From NCBI GenBank assembly GCA_030867875.1, contig JAOWCC010000655.1, positions 11,678,269-11,742,268 of the forward strand: DNA of 64,000 nucleotides, in the 5' to 3' direction. The notes under the pieces were generated by a model, which saw only the letters and a list, made by a program, of their open reading frames with translations, did no database searches and was not told the DNA's origin. Shown here piece after piece: positions 44,675-56,081 of this stretch (positions within the stretch are counted from its first letter, which is position 1; each line of letters starts with the position of its first letter). Source of the stretch: Actinernus sp. WN-2022 (lineage: Eukaryota; Cnidaria; Anthozoa; Actiniaria; Actinernidae). Made by a program: the position numbers and the translations under genes.

Positions 44675-46543
44675 GTAAGTTATTCACTAATGTGTAAGTA
44701 ATACCGTCCAAAAAGATGAAAACACAATAGTTTATCGTGTTCCAGATGAAAATGTGCTATAAATATATATGAGGCACGTTACTTGATACGAAAGGCGCCT
44801 TAGAAAGGAAGACTCCTTTTCGTGTTAACATGCCTGAAATCTTTTGCGCTTGTTAGCTTTAAGAGGAAGTAACTCACGTTTCAGTGTTTTATTTAAAGAG
44901 GAAATGACAGTTTCAGACCTTTCTGGCCTTTCTATCCCATGCATAATTTCTTTGTTTGATAACTATCCCATAAATGTCTTTGTTTCAGATTTCGGGTCAA
45001 AATAAGTACCTCAACGTTGTCCCAAACTAAACCTATAGGATAGAAGAACACGTTGTTTTGCCGTGTAGCACATTGAAACCATTAAAACCTTGAGAAATGG
45101 CGCCACTTTAAAGTTTAGGTTACACAAGTTGAGGCACGTTAACACGAAAGGGGCTTTAGGAAGGAAGCCCGTTTTGTGTTTATAACATGCCTGATATATC
45201 AGAGAGACAGACAGACGGACAAACTTTAGTTATACACGGTAAAACATGTACATATAAAATAGTGCAGTATTAAAACTGTTTCACATGTTTGCCATGTGGG
45301 AGTCCGATATAGAATATAAATTATCGACGTCCCCTTTTGAAATATTTAAGAGAGTTGGACGCTCTAGATTAAGTTATGGGGAAGATTGTTCCACTTTAAC
45401 AGAAGCTACGTGTTAGGTAGCCAGTTCTTCGTTTAGTTAGTCCTAGTTTGTTTTCAGCGTCTCTTAGATTACACTGATTAGTGTTTCGAGAGGTGAAAGA
45501 AATGCTTTTTTATATACTTCAGGTTGAAGAACCCTCCAATATTATTCTCAAAAAATACACTTTAATATTATTTTATCCATCGCTATACAAACTTCAATCC
45601 TGCCGAACATCTTGTATCTAGATAATATCTTCAGATTTTACGACCACTACTTTACAGACACGTCTCTGTTTTGATAGATTGGGATAATTAATCTACTTAA
45701 GTCGGCTGTGTGTGCCTCGAATAGTAGTTTTAAGCTAATTGTGGGCCGGCAAGTATTTCTATTGTAATGATAGGAAATATCAATAAAAGTTGTTGGTGGT
45801 TTGCAGCCAATCCCAGAGATTCAAATGACAAAGCCGTGATAGTCATGTTGGATGATGACGGCGATGACGTCACGTGAAAACGAAGAATTACCCCCGATGT
45901 TATTAATTTTTATATTATTTATTCCACAGCACGACGTTAGATTAGAACAGGAACAGCGAACTATATATGCTCTAAGAAGCAGCCTTGCTTGCGAACAAAA
46001 CAATAGTCTTAGTTAGAAACATTATGCAGTAGACATAAAAGTGATAATCTTCATAAAAGTAACCTTAACCGGACAAAACCAGTAGAAAGTTCAATGTTGT
46101 AACTACATTTTAAGTCATTGTGTACTGTAACAGTTGCTCGGTTGTACATCTCAATACTCCAAGGGCAGGCTCTCTGAAATGGCTTGCAATATTAGAAAGT
46201 AGAGATTTGATTCTAAATCGATCAGCAGCATTCAGTCGCACTTCAAACAATCCAATATGGCCGCTTAGCGAACGAAGGGTGATAGGACATTTGCATGATG
46301 ACGTCACATACTACAACTACCAGAACTCTTTGCGCGGATTCATTGTTCCTCTTGTTTGGGATTCTCAAAGGAGTCGATAAATTTGAATGAGAAAAGGGTT
46401 TGCCAAGGATTCTGGTAGATGTAGTCAACTGACCCATTCTGCGCATGTCCTATTCATTTGGGAAGACAACTCAATATACATCATAGCTGATACAATACCT
46501 GAAGGGATGCGATTCCCAAGCGTCATAAGTAGATCCAGACATA
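44675..46543. other. Duplicated intron, then unassigned DNA
   Basis: 44675-45195 is a diverged copy of 41311-41706 (shared GGCGCCACTTTA, GTTGAGGCACGTTAACACG, TTGTGTTTATAACAT). From 45200 to 46543 no gene or well-bounded repeat is supported. Confidence 0.45.
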
Positions 46544-46547
46544 TTAA

Positions 46548-47003
46548 AGTGCCTATGAAGCCTATTTTTTTATTTTAGATATCAATTCTACATCAAGTGA
46601 ATAGTAGAATGGCACAATATATCTTGCTTTGAATGCTGTGCCGCTGAGTTAAGGAGGTTTTAATATCCAAAATGCTAATTACATGACGTCAGGGGAGGCA
46701 TCAATTATTATACAATTTTTTTTGTTACAATTAAACAATTTTTTTAAATTATCAGTGTTATACCCATGGTTGAAATTAAATGATGTTAGAAATTTGTTTT
46801 GCTATATCAGTAGAAACGCCCATTCACAACCACTAAGAAGTGATTGCAGATACCTCCCCTGACGTCATGTAATTAGCATTTTGGATATTAAAACCTCCTT
46901 AACTCAGCGGCACAGCATTCAAAGCAAGATATATTGTACCATTCTACTATTCACTTGATGTAGAATTGATATCTAAAATAAAAAAATAAGCTTCATAGGC
47001 ACT
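46548..47003. mobile_element. TTAA-flanked foldback element, 456 bp
   Basis: The arms of about 153 bp (46548-46701 and 46850-47003) start AGTGCCTATGAAG and differ at about three bases. TTAA lies outside both ends (46544-46547 and 47004-47007). Each arm ends near TGACGTCAGGGGAGG. It has no coding content and looks recent. Confidence 0.7.
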
Positions 47004-47055
47004 TTAAGAAGCAGCCATGGTTAACTCGTGAGGACTCGACTGATAAATAAATAAC

Positions 47056-47358
47056 ATGAACCACGGAGTGAGACATATTTGTCTAGCAGCCTTAGCACTA
47101 CTTTATTCATTTTTATTCATATTTCAACATATGAGACAATGTTTACTTTCCTTGTGCACGCTATATGTCATACTAAGGAATCCGGTAGTGAACCATGCAC
47201 AAGTATTTAAGCTTCCATTATCAAACTCTGCAAAAGGAAACCAGGCTATCTTACGAGCATTTATCAGTAGTGGATTTGAAAATTTAAAAAATAAGCAACT
47301 GCAGAGCCTCCAAGAAAATGACGCTCAGCTAACATTAACAAGTCAAGTAGTAAAATAA
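47056..47358 (+). CDS. Small unrecognised ORF with N-terminal hydrophobic helix
   Basis: 100 residues from ATG at 47056. A hydrophobic N-terminal segment (LAALALLYSFLFIFQH) may be a signal or membrane anchor. A polar C-terminal half follows (AILRAFISSGFENLKNKQLQ). It stands just right of the TTAA element and is followed on the same strand by two more open frames (47391-47585 and 47695-47940). It could be part of a second viral-type remnant; weak support. Confidence 0.3.
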   Translation: MNHGVRHICLAALALLYSFLFIFQHMRQCLLSLCTLYVILRNPVVNHAQVFKLPLSNSAKGNQAILRAFISSGFENLKNKQLQSLQENDAQLTLTSQVVK

Positions 47359-47613
47359 GGAATTGCGAATAAAATGTTAGATATATTGTTTTGTTTGTAT
47401 TTTATTTATTAGTCTCAATCGATGGCTCCTTCTTCGTGTACGCGAACACAGATGACGTAAAACAAAGAAGACAACTCAAAAGAAATACAAAGAATCCTAA
47501 CCCAGAATACAAACATTCTGGTACACGAATAAGGAGCCCAATCGATCAAGTTCATCGTAGCAAGCTGGACCTGTTCACCTGCTGATAATCACTAGAAAAA
47601 AGAATTTCCATAG

Positions 47614-47940
47614 TATGGAGAAACTATGGGACAATAGTCCAGTTTCGTATTCGAAAATTACCGTTGAATACAAGGACTACAGACGCATGTACGCATGGTG
47701 ATCTTATTTGTCACCACCACATCGGCTGACCATACGGTCTACTTCGATCAACCTATTTGTATCCACAACATTTCGCTAGTTGAGGTCACTTTTGAGAACA
47801 GTTGGTTGAACCTAGAAAAGATGGCTTCGTTCTGGTGGGATACCGGAGGTGTGGGTTTTCCACATAGTATTGCTGCTGGACACCATGATGTGACAAGCAT
47901 TCAAGTATATTTAAACCCCGCAATCGAAAATACAAGCTGA
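47614..47940 (+). pseudogene. Possible second viral-type structural gene remnant
   Basis: A short frame from ATG at 47614 (MEKLWDNSPVSYSK) stops at 47698. Then a frame from 47695 reads SADHTVYFDQPICIHNISLV, EVTFENSWLNLEKMASFWWD and ends IENTS at TGA. The beta-strand-like pattern with a FENSWLN core resembles small capsid-associated proteins of Polinton-like elements as I remember them; that is an impression only. No intron signals separate the frames, so it looks like decayed intronless DNA. Confidence 0.3.
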
Positions 47941-48949
47941 ACAAATCAGTGATGGTGCATGACTTCACGTGTTCAAACAGTCGATAGAATATTAGTATAA
48001 TCTCCGACAGTTCCGGCTAAGCGGTAGTCGTATAAATTACAGTGACGAGCAAGAGTGTGACCTCCGTGTGTTTCGCATACTTTCGTCGCGACATCCATTC
48101 AAGTGACTCAACAGACTCAAGTACGAGAACAGCCTGTCAAATAATCAAACAAAACCACAAACGACTGTGAAAGAGGGACAGTGCGAGAAGTCTATTGATA
48201 TATTGAAGACTTTCGTCTAATTCAGTTCGGGCATGAGCTTATGTTTGAGGAGAGAAGAAAACCGCAGAACTTAGAGAAAAACTCTAACGTCGGGCAGGGA
48301 GGTTGTTTCACGTCAATGCTTCCGAAGATTCCATCATAAATCGGAAATTTGGAAGAAATCGCCTTATCCTTGCTGCATATCATGCCAGTACCTGAAATGT
48401 CACTGTCAAAATAGCCAGCCATATTATTATTAAGTTTCTGTGAACAAACGCATAAAGTACTGGTGTAGCACATGTAGCTATGTAAATACATTTTTTTTAC
48501 TCTTATATGTACAATGACTATAGTTAATAAACATCGAAAAAACTTACAGGGTGCCTTTTCTTGTTTCACAGTTAGCTTGTTTCGATTAATATTAAACGAA
48601 TTTTAGCAAAGCTTTACCTAAATTTTCTACACACAATATTGTCATTTACAGAGCTTGGTCTTCCTGTGCCGTGTTATTCTAGAAAACACATGTCTTCGTG
48701 AAATCGCAAACTAATGAAATGAGAACTCTTGGAATATTGTATGAATGTAGTTGACGAGTACTGTAGTTTCTGTCGTCTTTCTTTTAACTAAATGCCTATT
48801 ATTAATGTATAAAGTGCATAAAAGTGAATGTTATCTTTTCAGAAAGCTTGAATTGTTCCTGTAAATCAGAGCAGGAGGAGGAAGAGAATGCAAAAGCAAG
48901 CTCAGACATGCACAAAGTTTTAGAAGCGTTTACCGGCGATGCACTGCGG
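47941..48949. other. Unassigned DNA
   Basis: A minus-strand frame at 48222-48569 (115 codons) has no recognisable domain. Nothing else is supported. Confidence 0.3.
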
Positions 48950-49402
48950 ATTTGAGGTTCACGGAATAGCTTAAAATGGTCAATTTGTAAAAGATTGACT
49001 CACCGGAATCTCAATTTTTTTGAGATTTGAGATCACGGTATAGCTTAAAATGGTCAATTTCTAAAAAAATCGAGTCACCCGAATCTCGAAATGACGGTTA
49101 AGCTTAAAATGGTCAATTTGTAAGAGATTGAGTCACCCGAATCTCAAAATGTTTGAGATTTGAGATCCCCGGTAAAGCTTAAAATGATCTATTTGTAAGA
49201 GATTGAGTCACCCGAATCTCCAAAAAATTCAGATTTGAGATCCACGGTATAGCTTAAAATGGCCAATTTGTAAGAGATTAAGTCACCCGAATCTCAAAAT
49301 TGTTCGAGATTTGACATGCACGGTATAGCTTAAATAAGGTTAATTTCTAAGAGATTGACTCACACGAATCTCAAAAAATTTAAGATTTGAGGTTCACGGT
49401 AT
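48950..49402 (-). repeat. 75-bp satellite array, inverted partner of 24022-24448
   Basis: About six units of the reverse-complement sequence: GTATAGCTTAAAATGGTCAA, then TTGTAAGAGATTGAGTCACC, then CGAATCTCAAAA. Spacing is about 70-78 bases. Units are more diverged than in the 24 kb array. Confidence 0.8.
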
Positions 49403-49629
49403 AGCTCGCATGAAAATCCCTTACGATAAGGTAACAGGAATAAAATACCATTTTCGTAACAATTTATCCAGTCTTTCTTTATTTGTGATATATGATTTAA
49501 GGGCTAAAGTGAAAGTGTTAGTTTGGTAGCATTTTTAAAACAACCATAAAGCCACGTTGTAGAAGGAGTTGAATTTAAAAACACCTAATTGGCATTTTTA
49601 TATTTGAAGAAATTAAGGTTTTTTAAGTA

Positions 49630-50115
49630 TCTGGGAATCAATACCCCTTACTATTAAAACCTTGCCCAAAACCAGCTTTAAGAAGCAGTACACACAGTTT
49701 TTACTAGATAAACAGTCATAATATTGAAATGTTGCCTTATATATGCAAGACAAATTATATACAAATCAGCTACTTATATTGACATTTTTATTCTCTTTTT
49801 TTTTCTAAGATAAGATCAAACAATAATGTAATGTCCTTCAAAATCTATACATAACTACATGAATTTATTTAAAATGTCACTTCATACTATTCTTTATTAT
49901 TATTTATTAGCTATGTCTATAATTTCTCTCCTCATTTAGTTTTATCAATGTAGTGGCCAACTCGAAAGCCATTGCTACTTTGGCCACTACGCACATTTTT
50001 TCTAAACATACCTATTCTTTTATTTTCACTTATATATATATGTATATTTATATGTTAATGTAAGATAAGGACCGATAATCATGTGCAAATAAATGAATCT
50101 TGAATCTTGTAAAAA
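49630..50115 (+). mobile_element. LINE 3' end, same family as 4505-6392
   Basis: The last codons of an ORF (FKKQYTQFLLDKQS then stop, about 49675-49722) precede a 3' UTR with CCAACTCGAAAGCC and CTACTTTGGCCACTA. The tail is AATGAATCTTGAATCTTG at about 50090-50110. The minus-strand LINE at 4.5-6.4 kb has the same C-terminus and UTR. Strongly 5' truncated. Confidence 0.65.
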
Positions 50116-50482
50116 AAAGTAACACAATAAAATGGCAGATTTGAAAATAGAAAAATAGGTAGATTTTCACGAATCTAAGAAAGTGTCGTTTTCGTGAAAC
50201 TGTACAAATGTACATAAAACGATTAATCAGTTGAAAATATCAATTTTCCAGTGACAAAAATGAAACCTTCCAAGTATCTTTAAAACAAGCCATTTGGCCC
50301 GTATTGCGTCTTAAAGATGCCAGCGAAACAACGTTTTTTGCAGTTTCGATTGCGAATTATTATTTTGGAAAAATCGGGAAATACTTTTTGGAAGAGGTTA
50401 GTACCAATGTGAATTGATTTTGCAAAATCCTTTGACTAACATCACGACAAAAAGCACAAATATACGTGGATGAATATTAACA

Positions 50483-50640
50483 AGTAATCATATGGCTTTC
50501 TTTTTCCCGTGCAATTCTGGATTAATTTGAACTGGTGAGATTTTTCGAAGAGCTCAAATTGTATTCGCAATTTTGATACTCTGAGAAGATTTCACTAATT
50601 CAAATTAATCCAGAATTGCACTCGACTCCATATGATTACT
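50483..50640. repeat. 158-bp foldback
   Basis: AGTAATCATATGG and GTGCAATTCTGGATTAATTT on the left face their reverse complements on the right (AAATTAATCCAGAATTGCAC, CCATATGATTACT). The loop contains a smaller AAATTGTATTCGCAATTTTG hairpin. Confidence 0.7.
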
Positions 50641-50644
50641 AACT

Positions 50645-50728
50645 GCTTATTAACCGAGCGTGAGGTCTGTACAGAGAAATATCAGACCGCGGTTTTTCTG
50701 TACAGACAGAGGCTTTGCGAGGTTCATT
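50645..50728. repeat. Short foldback with GTCTGTACAGA core, copy 2
   Basis: Starts CTTATTAACCGAGCGTGAGG as at 13316 and has two GTCTGTACAGA-type blocks, but lacks the matching right terminus. It directly abuts the start of the gypsy reverse-transcriptase remnant. Confidence 0.5.
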
Positions 50729-53245
50729 TTCTCGGAAAGCGGGATATCCCCTGACCCAGCTAAAGTTCGCGCGGTGATGCATCTTTCGGTGTGTCCATCT
50801 CTTGTAGAAGTACGAAGTCTTCTCGGGATGACAAATAGCCCACTTCCGCAATATGCTTTACTTGTGACGCACAAATGTTACAAAACGAGGCCCCGTGCTA
50901 AATTAAATTTATTCTTTTCTCTGTGAAAATAATAAATTTAATTTAGTACGGGGCCTCGCATTGAAACCTTTGTGCGTGACAAGTAAAGCATATCGCGGAA
51001 TTGGGCTATTACACTGCGAGATTTTTCGAGAACTACTACGAAACAATCACGCAACCACTTTGAGAGCTCACGAAGAGGGGCGTAGCATTTTCATGGTTAA
51101 TTAGCCGAACAAGACCAAGTGATGAAGAAGTTATGTGAGGCATTAGCGAGTCATGCCATACTTCGACCCAGAAAAAAGGAAATATTGACTGATGTCAGCC
51201 CAGCTAGACTCGTTGCAGTGCTGACAAAAAAGATATCCGACAGCAAAGATCGACTAGTTGTCGCCTACGCCAGCCTACCTTAACAGAGGTGGAAGAACGT
51301 TACTCTCAAACAGAGAGAGAGGCCCTAGCCATTGTTTGTGTCTGCGAACATTTTCACCTATACGTGTACGGAAAGCCATTTTCAGTACATACTGACCACA
51401 AGCTCCTAGTCATGATTTATGGCAATCCGGCTTGAAAACCCCCAGCACCTTTGGAACGATGGTCGCTGCGACTCCAACCATATGACGTTACCATCGTGTA
51501 GCGCCCAGGTGCTGACAATCCAGTCTACCTACTGTCACGCCATCCGCCGATGACTGCGAGGCCGAACAGCCGCGAAGAGGAAGTGCCGGAGGAGAATGTT
51601 TTAAAACTATATTGCCACAACCGCCACGCCAAAAACAATGATGACATCAAGCAAGCCACAAGCACCAACCCCACACTACAAGCAGTTATCGAGGCAGTGC
51701 GCACAAACCGTTGTCTTTAAGCAGCCGAAGGTGAGGTCGTATGCCGAGCAGAAATTTCTCAATTTCAGAAGGGGAAATAGGAAATGTGTGTAGATGACAA
51801 TCTAGTCTTCAGGGGTTGTAAACACGTGATAACGGAAAAGCTGAGGTATCACGTGATCAGGATTGCATACGAAGGCCATTCAGGATGAGTAAGACTAAAG
51901 TGCTCATAGGAGAGAGAGTTTGGTTCCCAAGCTCGAGAAAATGGTGGAAGAGCGAATAGAAGCCTTTCTTGCATGCCAAGCAACAACTCAAATAAGTCAG
52001 AGTGAGCCACTTAAGATGTCCGAGTTACCCAGCGCCCCATGGACGCAGCTAAGCATATATTTTGCTGAGCTCCCTACAGGTGACTATCTCCTGGTAGTCA
52101 TATATGAGTTTTCTCGCTTCCCGATTGTTGAATAATTAAGTCAAAATCCAGTCGAACTGTGATACCGTGTCTGGATAAGATATTCTCAGAACATGGTGTG
52201 CCGAAGAAGTTGAGAAGTGACAATGGACCAGCCTTCAATAGGCAATATTTCCACTCATTCGCCAACTACTTAGGGTCACACACAGAAAGATAACTCCTTA
52301 TGGCCGATGGCAAATGGAGAGGCTGAGAGATTCATGAAGTCCATCAAGAAATCTGTGAAGGCAGCTCTGGTTGAAGGTACATTTTGGAGACAAGTAGGGT
52401 GCCGGTTTTTGAGGAACTACAGCGCGTTTCCCCTTGCTTCAACGAAGATACCAGCTGCTACTGTCATATACGGATTGCCAGTGAAGACCCGCCTACCGGA
52501 AAACACTCCTACCATCCAAGATGAGCAAATGCGAATCAACGATGCTTACGCGAAAGCTAAGATGATTAGCTATGTAGTTAGCAAGGCCTTTGTATAAAGC
52601 CTTCTCAAATAACTGAAGGTACGTGACACAGTGTTGCTCAAGAATGACAGGTCGAGAACAAATGTAGAAATGTTGTTTTTGATCCTGTACTCTGCGAGGT
52701 AACCGCTACGAAAGGTTCTATGGTAACCGCTCAGCCAAGAGATAAAACAGTTACCCGAAATTCTTCATTGTTGAAGCCCAGGTCAACCATAATAAAGAAG
52801 CTTACATCTAATACCCCCAACCAAGGCCCGAAGACAAAGCCGAGCGGCATGTCAAATCTCAAAAAAGCATGAAGAGTCACCCAAGGAAAAGTCGCTATCC
52901 GAAAAGGGATATCAGACTCCCTAAGCATTTCAAAGACTTTGTCTTGAGCATATAAGTTTGACGTAACTTTAGTCTAAAAACACTGAGTACTAGGCGACAT
53001 CAACTCTTTATTAGCTATTGTTTCACCTATTATCACAATACATTGATTATTGTTTTATCTATTTTCAATCCACAAAGGGAGGGATGTAAAGTCTTCAAGT
53101 TTATAATTACCTCAGTATATTAATTCCTGTAATACCGGTATGTCTAGACCTTATCTTGTCAACTATGTGGGTGTCATGTAGATCACTTTCTAGTCAGTCA
53201 GTAAGCGAGCACTAAATGGATACATACGATTCTACACCATCTAAC
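50729..53245 (+). mobile_element. Dead Ty3/gypsy retrotransposon (pol 3' part and LTR)
   Basis: The pol relics are in order. The RT thumb (ESGISPDPAKVRAVMHL, EVRSLLGMT, 50731-50835) is followed, after an insertion, by RNase H (SQTEREALAIVCVCEHFHLY, SVHTDHKLLV, 51310-51420; LERWSLRLQPYDVTIV). Integrase fragments follow to NGEAERFMKSIKKSV (52310-52360). Several stops and shifts are present. At 53074-53084 an AAAGGGAGGGA polypurine tract precedes TGTAAAGTC, a likely 3' LTR start at 53085. The 5' part is missing. Confidence 0.65.
50831..51008. mobile_element. 178-bp foldback inserted in gypsy RT
   Basis: AATAGCCCACTTCCGCAATA on the left faces AAGCATATCGCGGAATTGGGCTATT on the right (ends inverted). 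The middle has inverted GGCCCCGTGCTAAATT/AATTTAGTACGGGGCC. The gypsy pol frame reads up to GMTN before it and resumes with RDFSRTTT-like sequence after it. Related to the single arm at 23035-23102. Confidence 0.65.
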
Positions 53246-53486
53246 ACGATTTCCCGTTCCCCTTGTAACGCCAACAGGGTGACATTTCATGTCCTTCCGA
53301 AAATTAAATAAATTGTCGGCTCACAGTTTCTTTCGTAATTCACAATCTTGTAGTTTCTTACAGCAAATACCTGAGTCGTTATCCTTTTTTTTTGTCATTC
53401 TTATATCTGTTTTTACTCAATTGTTTAATGTTGTTGCCATCGTTAATAAGAAAGAGAAAACTGATTGTTTTCTGATTTTATCTTAG

Positions 53487-53729
53487 TACGTGGTAAGTGG
53501 CCAGGAGGGAAGTACGGTCTACCTAAAGCCAAGACTGGATGCCCTGCTGGTACCACCTTCACCTGGAAGACAGGTTGGCGAAGCCAACACACAGAAAAAA
53601 CCAAACTAACTGAAGATCACACTTTGAAATTTAATCTTGCCACCATCGTCGGAAGGAATAGCATAACAAGATACTTCTGTATGAAGACAAACGTGACTGG
53701 TGACAGTGAAAGACCACTTTGGCCAAAGG
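53487..53729 (+). CDS. ApeC (apextrin C-terminal) domain exon
   Basis: 243 bases, phases 1-1, acceptor TTATCTTAG, donor GTATGT. The peptide WPGGKYGLPKAKTGCPAGTT followed by TWKTGWRSQHTE and RYFCMKT matches the first part of an ApeC domain. These domains occur in apextrin and related secreted or membrane proteins of cnidarians, amphioxus and echinoderms, some of which bind bacterial peptidoglycan. A full ApeC is about 200 residues; the second part is not found in 53.7-58.8 kb, which is filled by transposons. The phase fits the preceding vWA exon, so it may belong to the same gene; it could also be an orphan exon. Confidence 0.65.
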
Positions 53730-54117
53730 GTATGTAGTAACATTGAACCAGAAAACAATACGCATTATTTACCTTATTTTACAGAGGGAGTTGACGGTGT
53801 AGGGGATATTTTAAACATATAAACTCTCATGATATTGAAATACATGCAGAAATAGAGCCAGTAATGAAATTAACAGGTACTGTAAGGAGCAGCTGACACA
53901 ACACATAATTTTAGCGTTACAAGTCGTTAGAATTCTAAATAATTTATTTCAAATGATCAACAGTATTAGTAATGTGTCAATTTCAAGTCCTTTTTGACTC
54001 ACCGATCATGCGCAGCATGAACTTTGAGTTATTAGGGAGTACTAAGTTTTCGGTTAGTACTGGATGTAATATCTCACGTAATGGGTAATGGTTAGCCAAA
54101 CGGTTAACTTAACTTAA

Positions 54118-55661
54118 AGGGGCCGTCTCACCCACAGTGCTTAGCGTGCTTTTGTTATTGTTTATATCCGGGACTTTGACCCCTTGTTCACGGCGGGAAC
54201 CTCACGAACTAAGCGTATTCTTTATGTTGGTATTAAAAACATGTAATTTTGATTTGAACATGGATGACCTTGATGAAACTAATAGTACCTTACAAGTTGA
54301 ATGTGAAGTCAACAAAGTGTTATACAGCAATACTTGGCTGTACTATAACATTTACCGCTCATCCGTCGCTGCTATAAACAGAGAACACTCTCTCCGGGTA
54401 ATACTAATAATTATGAAAGCGAGAGGTTTCTCTGGGGTTTCTCTCCTCGGTTATATTTTTACTTGCATGCAGACAGAGAGAGAGAGAGATCTGCTAGCAG
54501 GCAATCTCGTTGCTGGCAGTAGCAGAGAACCAGTTCAAGATAGAACAGTGAACGAATTACAGCTCGTTTCAATGGGAAATTATTATCACGGCGGCTCTGT
54601 TGTCAAATTTCGTGCGAGTATAAACTTTGATCACCGGTGAATCCGAAAATCTCGGCAAAATCACTGTGTGAAAGCCCTTCGAAACTAGAGAGAGAGACCT
54701 GTTTCCACAAGGTAAACGCCGAAGCCCTCAAAATGATTTCAGGAAATTGCTCAATTCTTTTCGGGTCGACCAAGCGGAGTTTCGCTGCCTATAATATTTT
54801 GTTGACTATAATATTTACCGCTCACCCGTCGCTTCCGAACCCTGTCATCAGTACTATAAACAGAGAATACTAATAATTATGAAAAGGTTTCTCCCCTCGG
54901 TTTTATTTTTCCCTGCAGAGAGAGAGATAATCTGCTAGCAGGCAATCTCGTTGCTGGTGTGAGAGAACCAGTCCAAGAGAGAACAGTGAACGAATAACAG
55001 TTCGCTTGAATAGGAAATTATTATCATGCAGTCTCGGCGGCTTTGTTTGTCAAACTTCAAATGATCAACCCGGTGAATCCGAAAATCTCGGCAAAATCAC
55101 TGTCTAAAAGCCCGAATTCCGCCCTTCGAAACCAGAGAGAGACCTGTTTCCACAAGTTAAACGCCAAAGCCCTTAAAATGATTTTAGGAAACTGTTCTTC
55201 AAGTGGAGTTTTGTTGCAGATAATGTAGTCATGTAAGCCAGCCACGGTGTTCGGCAAAAACCCAAATCGGCTCCAACTTAAGCGCTAATATATATTTACA
55301 TATAAAGATTAATGGTCAGAATAGCTTCTCCGTGTTGAAGGTGGAAATCGTGGACACAAACGGACAATTATTTCCTTTCGTTGAGGACGAACGAGACTGG
55401 CATCCATCAGAGGACTACGGCCACCTGAAATAAAACTAAAATTTGCATGACCAAATAAATTAAAACACTTAAATAAGAGGCTCAATAGGAAGCGCAAAAA
55501 AAAAGGTTCAACCTAGTATGATTTTTTTTACGATAGCTGGAAGGATGGCAGAGATGTAGAGAAGATTAAAACCACTACCATAAAACTCTGGATTTCGATG
55601 GCATCGGAAATAGCCGCTATGCTATGTGAGCGCGCTAAGCACTGTGGGTGAGACGGCCCCT
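54118..55661. mobile_element. TTAA-flanked element, 1.54 kb, 33-bp TIRs
   Basis: The left AGGGGCCGTCTCACCCACAG and the right reverse complement define TIRs of about 33 bp (54118-54150 and 55629-55661). TTAA flanks both ends (54114-54117 and 55662-55665). The interior is an internal tandem duplication (about 54350-54780 against 54800-55200, sharing AATCCGAAAATCTCGGCAAA and GACCTGTTTCCACAAG). The ORF at 54137-54640 begins inside the TIR and has no recognisable domain. Confidence 0.7.
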
Positions 55662-56081
55662 TTAACGTTACTAAATCCTACGCTAGGGCCTTTTCATGTT
55701 GTCTTATATGCAGTACAGACATTTCGCATTGTTGTAACGGAGTGAAAGTTTCCGCCTTGCATTGCGATACGTATGTCTAATTTCATGGACCAGAAGCGAA
55801 TGTTCTGGGTTTATAGCACAGGTAGACCAAAATACAATTTAGCGCCAGTGGGTCCGTGTTACTCGATACTTACTAAATAAATACAAATCGATGGTAGTAA
55901 CGACTGTATATAGACGAAAGGAACTATACGTACGTGCTGTCCATGTGGAAGAGTGCCGTGTGTTGGAAGGTATATAAGCTTGGCTGAACTATTGTAATTG
56001 TGTGAGAGAAGTATAAAACAGGATAAAAGACGGGTAACATAAAAGAGTGTGCCCGCCGAAGAAGAGTACGGTAGATATTAA

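Noticed and set aside
54137..54640. 167-codon ORF as a gene
   Set aside because: It starts inside the TIR of a TTAA element, overlaps an internal duplication and has no recognisable domain.
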